Source of the DNA: Thermoplasmata archaeon
GTDB taxonomy: Archaea > Thermoplasmatota > DTKX01 > JAHFTX01
Reading direction: 5' to 3'
Length of the DNA: 46,775 nucleotides
Assembly: GCA_023265395.1 (NCBI GenBank)
Contig: JAHFTX010000022.1
Location: 1 to 46,775, forward strand
The notes beneath the pieces are model-generated. The model was given only the letters and a program-made list of their open reading frames with translations. It made no database searches and was not told the DNA's origin. The number at the start of each line of letters is the position of its first letter. The stretch's first letter is position 1. Below, one piece after another: positions 1-9,175 of this stretch. The translations under genes were made by a program, and so were the position numbers.

Positions 1-428
1 CGGCGCAGCTCGAGGCCGCTGATGGTGTCGAACTCGACGACGGCGTCGGGGTTCTCGACCCCCACGTAGACGAGGTCGCTGCTGGGGTCGGCGACGGTGA
101 TGCCCTCGAGGTCCCCTGGCAGGTTCCAGGTGACCATGGTGCCCCCGTCGTAGTCCATGCGCGCGATGCGGCCGCCATCGTCGACGACGTAGAGCATCTC
201 GGTCTGGGCGTTCCAATCGGCCCCGCTCGACTCGAAGCTGACCGGCAGGCCCACGCCGACCTCGGTGACGTTCTCATCGAAGGCGAGATCGATGCAGGGT
301 TGGCCGGCGCCCTGGGGTGTCGGGGTCGTCTGCGGGCCATCGCCTCCGCTGGAGAGGGGCAGGGTGCCAACAGCCAGAAGCAACGCAAAGGCCACGAGAG
401 CCGCATCGCGCGCACAGCGGCGACCCAT
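1..428 (-). CDS. Secreted SdiA-regulated/propeller-like protein (3' end cut off by window edge)
   Basis: Reading the minus strand from an ATG at 428 gives an open frame that runs off the left edge (142 residues visible). Residues 1-30 look like a signal peptide: basic start MGRRCARD, a hydrophobic core AALVAFALLLAV, then small and polar residues. The following segment has repeated beta-type blades such as TEMLYVVDDGGRIARMDYDG and LEGITVADPSSDLVYVGVE. This resembles the SdiA-regulated/YjiK and phytase-like propeller families, in which 'LEGIT' followed by a 'YVG.E' strand is typical. It is probably an exported beta-propeller. The substrate cannot be inferred. It is divergent from the gene at 552. 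Confidence 0.7.
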   Translation of the reverse strand, partial: MGRRCARDAALVAFALLLAVGTLPLSSGGDGPQTTPTPQGAGQPCIDLAFDENVTEVGVGLPVSFESSGADWNAQTEMLYVVDDGGRIARMDYDGGTMVTWNLPGDLEGITVADPSSDLVYVGVENPDAVVEFDTISGLELR

Positions 429-551
429 GGTCTGGTCGTGGGATGGGGGACGATGAAGGTGCCGCTCCAGCGTGGCGGACGAGGAGCGGCGCAGCGATGC
501 AGGGGGAACTCCCGCATCCCCTTGAAGTCACGCCGTCCATAGTGTGCGCCG

Positions 552-1109
552 ATGTCCATCCTAGGGGCCTACGTCACCAAGGAGCTGCACTGGCGCAAGA
601 CCTCGGCCTGGCACGGCGAGTGGGAGCTGGGTTGCGAGGAGCTCGTCCTCGGTACCCTGATGGCCTCACACGCCGACAAGAGCGGCGACCATCCTGCGGA
701 GCTCGTGATCGGTGAGGGGCGGTGGCGCTTGAGCCTGGGGCGCAGGATGCCCGGCGAGCCGAAGCGGGTCACCCTCTCGGGCGCCGACGGTGCGCCGGTG
801 GGGAGGTTCGAATCGAAGATGAAGAAGTCCCGTCTGGGCGGCGCTGACCTCGTGGCCAAGGGCGGGACATGGACGCTGCAGGATGGCACCTCGTACCAGT
901 GGGTCAAACCGGAGCGCCATCGCAAGGACATGGTCCTTCGAGATAGTCAGGGCCAAGATGTCTTGACGGTCAACTGGAAGGGGCTGTTCGAGCGCCGCGG
1001 CGACCACGTGACGTTGTCCCCTGAGGCGGCGACCGAACCAAACCTCGACGTGCTGGTGGGAGCCAGCTACTACGTCTTCTTCTTCGTCAACGGCCGCAAC
1101 GACACGTGA
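552..1109 (+). CDS. Small tubby/LURP-one-like hypothetical protein
   Basis: The 185-residue protein starts at an ATG and has no signal peptide or clear membrane segment, although its end (ASYYVFFFV) is hydrophobic. It is built of alternating short beta strands with repeated 'W.L/G..L' patterns, for example WRLSLGRR, GTWTLQDG, VLRDSQGQDVLTVNWKG, and closes with a hydrophobic helix. That architecture recalls small tubby-C/LURP-one/scramblase-like barrels, which are common uncharacterised proteins in high-GC archaea and actinobacteria. The assignment is by pattern only. A similar barrel-plus-helix protein lies at 27092-27682. No function is proposed. Confidence 0.7.
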   Translation: MSILGAYVTKELHWRKTSAWHGEWELGCEELVLGTLMASHADKSGDHPAELVIGEGRWRLSLGRRMPGEPKRVTLSGADGAPVGRFESKMKKSRLGGADLVAKGGTWTLQDGTSYQWVKPERHRKDMVLRDSQGQDVLTVNWKGLFERRGDHVTLSPEAATEPNLDVLVGASYYVFFFVNGRNDT

Positions 1110-1197
1110 CTCTCCTCCGAGCCGTCGACGGCATCGGCGCAGGCAGGGCGCCATCGGTTGCTACAAGTAGGGCCTGCGACCTTCGCCCCGTGTCGCC

Positions 1198-2637
<1,440 letters not shown>

Positions 2638-2679
2638 CGCCGCCCTCGAGTCCTGCGCCGATCCGCCTCGGGCCACGGA

Positions 2680-3420
2680 CTACAGATCTTCGATGGTGAT
2701 GCTCAGGTCCGGACCGACCTCGATCAGGCTGCGGTCTTTGAGCTGCACCCAGCGGCCCCCGCCCAGCGGCTGCTGGCAGAGGACCACCGCAGAGGTCTGC
2801 TGCTGATACCACATCATGTAGTAGTGCGCCAGCTTCTCCCTGGGGTAGTTGTCGACGCTGCCGATGACTCGGCTGACCAGCAAGCGCTCGCCGTCACTGA
2901 AGGCCGTGGTCAGACTGGTGAACTCATGCTCGTCGGCGATCGCCCGCAGCCCTTGGCGGTAGCCTTCCATCGGAGACCTGGCGGCATTGACCGCCTTGAT
3001 CAGCTGGAGCATCATCCACTCGCTGTCGGTGCGACCGCGCATCGGGTGCACGGGGAGCTTGAGGCCGAATATGGTGCCGTTGTGACAGAAGGACCAGCCG
3101 TCGTGCAGGAAGGGGTGGGTGTTCTCGATGTTGATGGCACCCTCGGAGGCGGCGCGCAGGTGGGCGATGACCACCCCGCCCTGGGTGCGCGCCTCGACCT
3201 TGCGTACCGCTGCGGTGAACTTGGAATTGTCCTCGGCGGTCTCGGCCTCACGGCCGACATAGCCCCAGGCGCCGTCGTCGAAGGTGGTGATGCCCCAGCC
3301 GTCGGGATGGCCCGTATCCTCGGCCGAGAGCACGTCCCCGGTGCGCGCGAGGTCCCCAAACTCCGCGAGCAACCCCGGGGGGAAGGGGCCCTGCGTCACG
3401 CCCGCGAGGATGCGGCACAT
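2680..3420 (-). CDS. Class II glutamine amidotransferase (YafJ/GATase_6 type)
   Basis: The start is placed at the ATG at 3420 because the next codon is Cys (MCRILAG). Class II (Ntn) amidotransferases need this Cys as N-terminal nucleophile, so the longer upstream reading is rejected. The 246-residue protein contains the family pattern HPDGWGITTFDDG, RAASEGAINIENTHPF (glutamine site) and FCHNGTIFG (oxyanion region, with the family's HNG). Members of the YafJ/DUG3-like group hydrolyse glutamine or gamma-glutamyl amides, without a fused synthetase domain. No partner synthase is adjacent. A TATA-like CTTGATAGG (around 3451-3459, minus strand) lies about 30 nt before the start. Confidence 0.9.
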   Translation of the reverse strand: MCRILAGVTQGPFPPGLLAEFGDLARTGDVLSAEDTGHPDGWGITTFDDGAWGYVGREAETAEDNSKFTAAVRKVEARTQGGVVIAHLRAASEGAINIENTHPFLHDGWSFCHNGTIFGLKLPVHPMRGRTDSEWMMLQLIKAVNAARSPMEGYRQGLRAIADEHEFTSLTTAFSDGERLLVSRVIGSVDNYPREKLAHYYMMWYQQQTSAVVLCQQPLGGGRWVQLKDRSLIEVGPDLSITIEDL

Positions 3421-3533
3421 CGCCCCTGCTAGCACGCTCCTAGCTGAAAAACCTATCAAGCGCGCGGGTACGACAGGTCAGACCGGTGTGCGGGCCGGGC
3501 CGACGATGCGCGGCTGGATCTGCGCGGGGGCCC

Positions 3534-4184
3534 CTACGGCTCCTGGTCGTGCGACGGCCCAGGCGGGACGATGCTGGCGTCGATGCGATCGAGCTTGGCG
3601 AAGAGCTCGGCCTGGCGCACCAGGTCACGTTGGTCGATTCGCCGACGCAACCGGCGCGTCAGGAAGACGATGCTGAGGACCATCACCACCGTCACCAGGA
3701 GGATCGCCGCCAGCAGGACGATCGCGAGGTTCGAGAGGTCCGGTGGGGTGTCGTCGAGGATCCCCCGATCCTCGACCTCCAGGGAGAAGTGCGCCGCATC
3801 GGTGGGCACGGCGTCGGCGGAGCGCTGGCTGTCGAGGTTCTCCACCACCAGATGGAACCGGCCGCTGCGTGGGGCGGACCACTCGAGCTGCGAGACGCTG
3901 ACGACGTCCTCGCCGACGATGCCCTCAGTGAAATTGCCCGGGTAATTGGCGGGGTAGTCGGCATCGCCCAGCAGGTAGAGGTCGACGCTGGCGTTGGCCA
4001 CGAGGGTGAGGACCAGCACCTGCCCCTGCAGCAGGCCCTCGAGGGGGTGCTCGAAGTAGGAGCCCGCCGCCACCTCGATGTCGGTCACCGACAGGAGCGT
4101 CCCCTGCGGTGCGCCGCCGATGAGCCCTGGCAGCAACAACCCCAGCGCGACGACCAGGGCGGCGCCGCATGTGCACCTGCTCAC
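3534..4184 (-). CDS. Type I membrane protein with GOLD/PPC-like extracellular beta domain
   Basis: The GTG at 4184 overlaps the TGA of the upstream DUF835 gene (GTGA), indicating translational coupling. The 216-residue product has a signal peptide (CGAALVVALGLLLPGLIGG). A beta-rich external domain of about 130 residues follows, with strands such as VLVLTLVANASVDLYLLGD and SGRFHLVVENLD, resembling GOLD or pre-peptidase C-type sandwiches. A single transmembrane helix (LAIVLLAAILLVTVVMVLSIVFL) is followed by a basic stop-transfer RRLRRR and a short cytoplasmic tail. The topology is extracytoplasmic domain out, about 35 residues in. Function is unknown. The strict coupling suggests it works with the DUF835 protein. 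A longer reading upstream is an out-of-frame shadow of that gene. Confidence 0.8.
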   Translation of the reverse strand: MSRCTCGAALVVALGLLLPGLIGGAPQGTLLSVTDIEVAAGSYFEHPLEGLLQGQVLVLTLVANASVDLYLLGDADYPANYPGNFTEGIVGEDVVSVSQLEWSAPRSGRFHLVVENLDSQRSADAVPTDAAHFSLEVEDRGILDDTPPDLSNLAIVLLAAILLVTVVMVLSIVFLTRRLRRRIDQRDLVRQAELFAKLDRIDASIVPPGPSHDQEP

Positions 4185-5077
4185 GGCAGGTGCTCCATGT
4201 CGCGCTCGAGCAGGGCCAGCTCCTTGGGTTCGAACCCCTCGGGCGCCAGCGTCACCAGCAGGCGACTGTCGTGGAGCATGACCTTGTCGCTGAGCAGCTG
4301 GACGAGCTTGAGCGCCGTCGGGAAGGTGTTGTTGGTCACCAGGTACTCGAGCCCATCGAGGAGGACCACCGAGCTCTTGGCACGCTCGAGGAACTCCCCG
4401 ACGGCGACGTGCAACCGCGGGACCTCGGTGGGGGCCAGGCAGGTCTCCCCCTTGAACGAGTTGAGCGTCAACCACAGGATCGGCGTGCGCTGCAGGTGGT
4501 AGCGTTGCCGCAGATCGGCGGGCTGGCGGCGCGTGATCAGCAGCCCCTCCTTGCCGTGGTGGACGAGGTCGGCGAACACCTCGTAGGCACGCTCGCCGCG
4601 GCCATCCTTGCTCAGATAGGTCCGATTGCCCGCGAGCGAGAAGCGTCCCTCGCCGCCGCCTCCCTCCGCGGCCGGCTCAAGGTTGAGCCGATGCAGCAAC
4701 GCGGCGCGCTTGGGGTCCTGCTGGAGGTCCTTGGCGGTCAGCAGGTCGGAGACGGTGCCGAACGTCTCGACCTCGAAGCGGATCGCCACGACCCGCAGCT
4801 GCACCAACCCCCCGGTGGCCTGCGCGGCGGCGGTGGCCATCGCGCCCAGGTGCTCGCCGATCTCCTCGTAGGTGACCGCCGAGCGCGGGGTGACCTTGAG
4901 CGTGACGGAGGTCTCGTCCAGTCGGAGCACGTCGGTGACGAGCTCCGAACTGACGCCCTCCCGCAGCTCATAGGCATCCAGGGCGTTGCACACGAGCAAC
5001 CGCTGCTGGAGCGTCCCTTCGCTCAGCGCCAGGTCGACCTCGAAGCGGTGGCGGATCTCGATGGGGGGTTCAGCCAT
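4181..5077 (-). CDS. DUF835-domain protein
   Basis: This 298-residue soluble protein ends in a DUF835-like module from about residue 170. It shows GLLITRRQPADLRQRYHL, PILWLT, VVLLDGLEYLVTNN and a closing LVTLAPEGFEPKELALLERDME, the usual DUF835 signature of P-loop-like strands with a final Glu-rich helix. The first 160 residues form a separate alpha/beta region whose identity is not clear. DUF835 proteins are widespread in euryarchaea and are often attached to sensory or membrane modules, which suggests a regulatory role (family knowledge; no activity established). It is co-transcribed with the downstream membrane protein by a GTGA overlap. A minus-strand TATA-like GCATTATTC lies about 30 nt upstream. 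Confidence 0.85.
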   Translation of the reverse strand: MAEPPIEIRHRFEVDLALSEGTLQQRLLVCNALDAYELREGVSSELVTDVLRLDETSVTLKVTPRSAVTYEEIGEHLGAMATAAAQATGGLVQLRVVAIRFEVETFGTVSDLLTAKDLQQDPKRAALLHRLNLEPAAEGGGGEGRFSLAGNRTYLSKDGRGERAYEVFADLVHHGKEGLLITRRQPADLRQRYHLQRTPILWLTLNSFKGETCLAPTEVPRLHVAVGEFLERAKSSVVLLDGLEYLVTNNTFPTALKLVQLLSDKVMLHDSRLLVTLAPEGFEPKELALLERDMEHLP

Positions 5078-5103
5078 CCTGCGCGGTCATGGCGAGGGCA
5101 GGG

Positions 5104-5112
5104 GAATAATGC
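5104..5112 (-). promoter_or_regulatory. TATA-like box for the DUF835 operon
   Basis: The minus-strand sequence GCATTATTC is an isolated A/T-rich island in G+C-rich DNA. It is centred about 31 nt before the ATG at 5077, which would put transcription start a few nucleotides ahead of the start codon. Confidence 0.5.
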
Positions 5113-5133
5113 TGCCCCTTCGAGTGGGGGTGA

Positions 5134-5550
5134 TCAGAGGCGGCTCGTGCGCCTGACCTCGCGCAGCACCGTGCGCAGCGGCGCGATCGGGAACGGCTGC
5201 TTGCGGGTGTGCTGCAGGCAACCGCGCAAGACCGTCAAGCCTGCCTCCTTGAGGATCGGCACATTGCGCTGGAGGCACCCGGGGTCGGCAGGGTTCCACA
5301 GATGCACCGTCAGCCCACGCGAGCGGGCGGCGACCAAGAGCCAGACGTAGCGCGGATCGATCGTGCCCACGAGCAGCCCGTCCTCCTTGCGTAGCCGCCG
5401 CCGCATCTTCCAGCCGGGCATGCGATAGGCGAACACCTCCTCTGCAGAGGGGAAGGTCTGGTGCACCAGCGCCGCGATCTGACCAAAGCTCTCCTGGAAG
5501 GCGGGGGGGGCCGAAGCCAGGTAGCGTGCGCGGGGGTCGCGGCGAGCCAT
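5134..5550 (-). CDS. DUF1801 (YdhG-like) protein
   Basis: The 138-residue protein begins at the ATG at 5550. The frame stays open much further upstream, but only as antisense to the beta-propeller gene. The sequence shows the DUF1801 pattern: YLASAPPAFQESFGQIAALV (helix), FPSAEEVFAYRMPGWKM (the conserved E...Y.MP.W/F segment), VGTIDPRYVWLLVA, and a C-terminal helix region. DUF1801 proteins have a small frataxin-like or YjbR-like fold and are described as possible iron or nucleic-acid-related proteins, without firm biochemistry. A TATA-like CTTGATACG about 26 nt upstream suggests a leaderless message. Confidence 0.8.
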   Translation of the reverse strand: MARRDPRARYLASAPPAFQESFGQIAALVHQTFPSAEEVFAYRMPGWKMRRRLRKEDGLLVGTIDPRYVWLLVAARSRGLTVHLWNPADPGCLQRNVPILKEAGLTVLRGCLQHTRKQPFPIAPLRTVLREVRRTSRL

Positions 5551-5571
5551 CGTCGGTCCAGGGGCAGGGGC

Positions 5572-5580
5572 CGTATCAAG
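5572..5580 (-). promoter_or_regulatory. TATA-like box for the DUF1801 gene
   Basis: The minus-strand CTTGATACG is centred about 26 nt ahead of the ATG at 5550, the spacing expected of a leaderless archaeal gene. Confidence 0.5.
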
Positions 5581-5715
5581 GGTGCGGAAGGGCCCCCCCG
5601 AGGATGGTCGGATACGGCCCGGAGCCCGACGGAAGGTGGAGGATGCTCGGCGAAAGCATACCGGAAGGTCTACAATTGTGGTCAGGGTGCAGGAAGGCAG
5701 AACGGAGCGGGGCCG

Positions 5716-7356
5716 ATGGGACTGCGAGACCTCCTCAGTGGCACCGAGAGCCACATCCCCAAGCTGCTGGAGCGGCTGAGCAGCCCCGAGGTCGCCGAGC
5801 GGGAGAAGACCGTCAGCCGCATGCTGGCCCTGCTGCCCCAGCAGGGCCCGGCTGCCTTTGCTGCGGCGGCGCCGCCGCTGGTGCAACTGCTCGCCGACGA
5901 CGAGGTGGTCTGGCAACCCCTCCATGCGCTGGTGCTCGCACTCCACAAGGCCGACAAGCGAGTCATCGAGCCGGTGATCCCCTCGCTGGTGGCCTGGGCG
6001 ACCGCACCGGCGCCGACCGGTCCGCGCTGCCTGCAGTTGCTCGCCGAGCTGGCCACCCAGGGGCTGGACCTGCGCACGTTGCCGACGGCGCTGCACATGG
6101 CCACCGAGCTGGTGGAGCTGGGCGACCCGACGCTGAGCCCCGGAGCAGTGGCGCTTCTGCAGGCAGCTGGCCTCGAAGCCTCCCGGTACGCCGTGCTGAT
6201 GGCGCCGGTGCGCGAGCGCATGGCCCAGGCCCATGCCTTCGGTGCCGAGACCGCACCGGCGACGACAGCGATTGGTGCCGTCCGCGAGCTGTTCTTGGCC
6301 AAGCGCCTGGAGGAGGCCATCCCGATGATCTCGGCGGTGCAGGAGCAGTTGCGGGCGGCCAACAAGCTGGTCCCCCTGTGGTACCTGCAGGGGCAGTTCC
6401 ACCGCGCCGCCCTCTCCCCCGACGGCGAGTTCATCGCGCTGGCCAACGAGGACGAACTGCGGGTGCTCAACCCTGCCGGGACCCAACGCTGGGGCACCCG
6501 CGTCCCGGGACGCATCCACCGGTTGATGATGCGCGGCAGCCGGCTGATGGTGACGGTGCCGACCCAGGTCCTGTGCTTCGACCTCGAGGGGAAGGTCTTG
6601 TGGCGCCACGACCTGCCTGTGGCACCCACTGCCCTGACGGCCACCGAGGAGCCCGAGACCTACGTCGCGCTGGCCGACAACACGATCATGCGTATCGGGC
6701 CAGGGGGGGCGAGTCAGCCCCCGGTGCGGGTCCACCACCCCGTCGTCTGGATCTCCTGCTCAGCCCAGGGCGAGCTGGTCGTCGCCGCCGGCGACGGCGC
6801 GACCCTGCAGGCCTACGATGCGCGTCTCAACCCCCGCTGGCGCTTCCCCGGGGGCCGGTGGGCGACGGTCAACGTCTCCTTCAGCGGCGCCTCGGTGCTC
6901 GCCGGCACCGATGGCCGTGAGGTGGTCGCCGTCTCGGGCACCGGCGGCGGGCGCACGTGGAAGGCCATCTTGGACCGGCCGGTGCTGGCGGTCTCGACGA
7001 GCAAGACCGGTCGGGTCAACCTCGCCGCCGACGCCACGGCGCTCTACCACTTCAGCCTCTCGGGGCAGCAGATCTGGAAGATGGCCCCGGGGGAGGAGAT
7101 CCGATTCTTCGCTGCCGATGCACTGGGGATCAACCTGGTGCTGGTGACCGCCTCGGGTGTCCGCATGTACGAACACCTCGACGGTTGGCGCAACCTCGTC
7201 GAGCACTGGACGCCGCTGATGGAGATGGGCACCCCCACGCCGCCGCAGGCGCGCGAGCGGGTCAAGGCGGCCATCGCTGCCTTCAAGGCCAACCGCTACG
7301 ACGAGGGCGCCTCGATCGCACGGCAGGCGCTCTCGATCGCCCGTGGGATCCGGTAG
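5716..7356 (+). CDS. HEAT-like repeat / beta-propeller fusion protein
   Basis: The chosen ATG at 5716 opens MGLRDLLSGTESHIPKLLERL. Upstream codons in the same frame lie in the promoter region and antisense to the DUF1801 gene. The 546-residue protein has two halves. Residues 1-180 are amphipathic helices of HEAT/ARM type (PKLLERLSSPEVAEREKTV, VQLLADDEVVWQPLHALVLAL). Residues 215-510 are WD40/PQQ-like blades (RAALSPDGEFIALANEDELRVL, VLCFDLEGKVLWRHDLPV, LQAYDARLNPRWRFPGG). A C-terminal helical pair of about 45 residues (ARERVKAAIAAFKANRYDEGA) closes it. No signal peptide is present, so it is probably a cytoplasmic scaffold. No enzymatic residues are recognisable. Confidence 0.85.
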   Translation: MGLRDLLSGTESHIPKLLERLSSPEVAEREKTVSRMLALLPQQGPAAFAAAAPPLVQLLADDEVVWQPLHALVLALHKADKRVIEPVIPSLVAWATAPAPTGPRCLQLLAELATQGLDLRTLPTALHMATELVELGDPTLSPGAVALLQAAGLEASRYAVLMAPVRERMAQAHAFGAETAPATTAIGAVRELFLAKRLEEAIPMISAVQEQLRAANKLVPLWYLQGQFHRAALSPDGEFIALANEDELRVLNPAGTQRWGTRVPGRIHRLMMRGSRLMVTVPTQVLCFDLEGKVLWRHDLPVAPTALTATEEPETYVALADNTIMRIGPGGASQPPVRVHHPVVWISCSAQGELVVAAGDGATLQAYDARLNPRWRFPGGRWATVNVSFSGASVLAGTDGREVVAVSGTGGGRTWKAILDRPVLAVSTSKTGRVNLAADATALYHFSLSGQQIWKMAPGEEIRFFAADALGINLVLVTASGVRMYEHLDGWRNLVEHWTPLMEMGTPTPPQARERVKAAIAAFKANRYDEGASIARQALSIARGIR

Positions 7357-7423
7357 CGGCGCGCCCGAATCGGTGAGCGCACCTTAAGGCGCCTCCGCCC
7401 CCTGCTTCCCTTAGGTCGAGGTC

Positions 7424-8167
7424 GTGGGCTCCACCGACGCTGCGAGCACCCCCCTGCGACCGTTACGCGAGCAGCTGCAGTGGCCAGGGGCGGACCCTTC
7501 CCCTCCGGCACCGGGCCTGAGCCGTTCCGACCTGCAGTGGGTCTACACCCATCTGGTGGCTCCTCCGACCCACTTCGACTGCGGCACCAGGTGCGGGCCG
7601 ACCAACGGGGGGCTCCCCGTCTGCTGCGGCCAGGAGACGACGGTGCCGGTGCTCTACGAGCAGGAGCTCGCCTTCCTTGCCGAGCGCACGAAGCTGTGGA
7701 CCCGCTGGCAGCCACTCTCGTGGTTCGATGGCTCCGTGGATACCACGGCGACGGAGGGCGAGGTGCTGGCCTTCTGCAAGGGGGTGCAGCACTGCGAGCG
7801 CGACAACCGCTCCATCGTCTGCCGCACCTTCCCCTTCGACCCGTACACGACCAACGACGGCGAGATACTGGGGCTGGTCTACAACCGCGTGCTGGGGGAG
7901 CGCTGCTGGCTGCACGACCGCCACGGTCTGATCCGCGGCGACTTCGTGCGGCAGAACCTCGCCTACTGGCACCTGCTCTTCGACCGCCTGCCGTCCGAGG
8001 CGCAGGCCTTCGTGCGGGCCTCGGCCCAGCTGCGTCGGCACCACGGGCGCAACCATCTGCCGCTGCTGGTCCTGCGCCCCGAGGGGATCTTCGAGGCGCC
8101 CACCCGCGAAGGCGCCCGCCCGCTGCGGCTGGTCGCCCCCCTCGAGGGCGCCCCCTTCCCGCCCTAG
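7424..8167 (+). CDS. YkgJ-like cysteine-cluster protein
   Basis: The 247-residue protein starts at a GTG. It has a cysteine cluster: Cys53, Cys57, Cys67 and Cys68, then Cys118, Cys124 and Cys133 in FCKGVQHCERDNRSIVCRTFPF. The RSIVCRTFPFDPY stretch closely matches the R..CR.FPF motif of the YkgJ/FliB-type 'putative zinc- or iron-chelating' family, so it probably binds a metal or an Fe-S cluster. It is convergent with the channel gene: the stop overlaps that gene's stop by 4 bp. A TATA-like ACCTTAAGG (7381-7389) precedes the start. Alternative metal-binding functions cannot be separated. Confidence 0.8.
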   Translation: MGSTDAASTPLRPLREQLQWPGADPSPPAPGLSRSDLQWVYTHLVAPPTHFDCGTRCGPTNGGLPVCCGQETTVPVLYEQELAFLAERTKLWTRWQPLSWFDGSVDTTATEGEVLAFCKGVQHCERDNRSIVCRTFPFDPYTTNDGEILGLVYNRVLGERCWLHDRHGLIRGDFVRQNLAYWHLLFDRLPSEAQAFVRASAQLRRHHGRNHLPLLVLRPEGIFEAPTREGARPLRLVAPLEGAPFPP

Positions 8168-9081
8168 CGGCGCCGCAGCCGTTGCAGCAGCGCCTGAGCG
8201 CGGTCCGGTGGTCTCTGCCCGTGCGCGGCGACCGTCGGGTCGTGGTAGACCAGGTAGTAGATCCCCGCCACGAGCAGTGCCCCACCGACGATGTTCCCCA
8301 ACGTGACGGGGAGGAGGTTGGCAAGGATCGCAGAGGGTTCGATCCGCGCCGTCCCCTCCGCCGCGTACTGGTCCTGCCAGAGGTACCCCAGGGGCAGGAA
8401 GTAGAGGTTGGCGATGCTGTGCTCGAAGCCTGCGGCGACGAAGGCGCTGATGGGGAAGACCACCGCCACGACCTTGTCGATGACCGAGCGGCCGGCGACG
8501 GAGAGCCACACGGCCAGGCAGACCAGCATGTTGCAGAGCACCCCCTTGAAGAAGGCCTCCCAAAAGGGCAGGGCTACCTTGGCCTGAGCGATGCGCACCG
8601 CCGCAGCGCCGACGGCACCATCCCCGAGGCTGCCGTGGTTGGCCAGCACCACCATGAGCACGAGGCCACCGGCACCGAGGGCGTTGCCCAGATAGGCCAG
8701 GGTCCAGTTGCGCAGCAGCTGCGTCGTCGAGATCGAGCGACCGACCCACGCCATCACCAGCAGGTTGTTGCCCGTGAACAGCTCCGCCCCGGCGACGACG
8801 ACGAGTATGAGCCCCAGCGAGAACGCCACGCCACCGACGAGCCGACTTGCCGCAAAGGAGAGGGTCGTATCGGCAAGGACGATGGTGAAGGAGAGCGCAC
8901 CCAGTCCGATGAAGCCCCCTGCGAGGATCCCCAGGACGAACAGCGGCAGGGTCCCGAGGTTGGCCTTGGCCACGCCCACCTGCTCGACGCGGGCGCTGAT
9001 CTGCGGCGGCGCATAGGCGTCGGTGCCGAAGATCTCCGCGCGCGGACCGTGGTCGTGCACCACATCCGGCTGATCGGCCAT
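8164..9081 (-). CDS. Formate/nitrite transporter (FNT/FocA-NirC) family channel
   Basis: The start is set at the ATG at 9081 (MADQPDVVHDHG). A TATA-like GATGATACG lies around 9119-9127, so the ATG at 9117 would fall inside the promoter. The 305-residue protein has a hydrophilic N-terminus and six hydrophobic segments. It carries FNT signatures: LGILAGGFIGLGALSF, AELFTGNNLLV (the characteristic ELFTGN), LCNMLVCLAVWLS, and GFEHSIANLYFLPLG (the conserved E-H-[ST]-[IV]-A-N with the central His). The family forms pentameric channels for small monovalent anions such as formate, nitrite or hydrosulfide. No metabolic gene nearby tells which. The C-terminus is cytoplasmic and Arg-rich. Confidence 0.92.
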   Translation of the reverse strand: MADQPDVVHDHGPRAEIFGTDAYAPPQISARVEQVGVAKANLGTLPLFVLGILAGGFIGLGALSFTIVLADTTLSFAASRLVGGVAFSLGLILVVVAGAELFTGNNLLVMAWVGRSISTTQLLRNWTLAYLGNALGAGGLVLMVVLANHGSLGDGAVGAAAVRIAQAKVALPFWEAFFKGVLCNMLVCLAVWLSVAGRSVIDKVVAVVFPISAFVAAGFEHSIANLYFLPLGYLWQDQYAAEGTARIEPSAILANLLPVTLGNIVGGALLVAGIYYLVYHDPTVAAHGQRPPDRAQALLQRLRRR

Positions 9082-9175
9082 CAACCCAGCCGACGAGACC
9101 TCCCCAAAAAGAGGCACGTATCATCTTCCGACCGAATCCTAGGCAGGAACGTGGCGATGGGACCTGTCGGACATC

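Noticed and set aside
3421-3459. Upstream start for the glutamine amidotransferase
   Set aside because: It would bury the catalytic Cys behind 13 residues. The N-terminal Cys after Met at 3420 is required by the mechanism.
5551-6738. N-terminal extension of the DUF1801 gene (534-codon frame)
   Set aside because: The extension is antisense to the HEAT/propeller gene, and the TATA box at 5572-5580 places the start at 5550.
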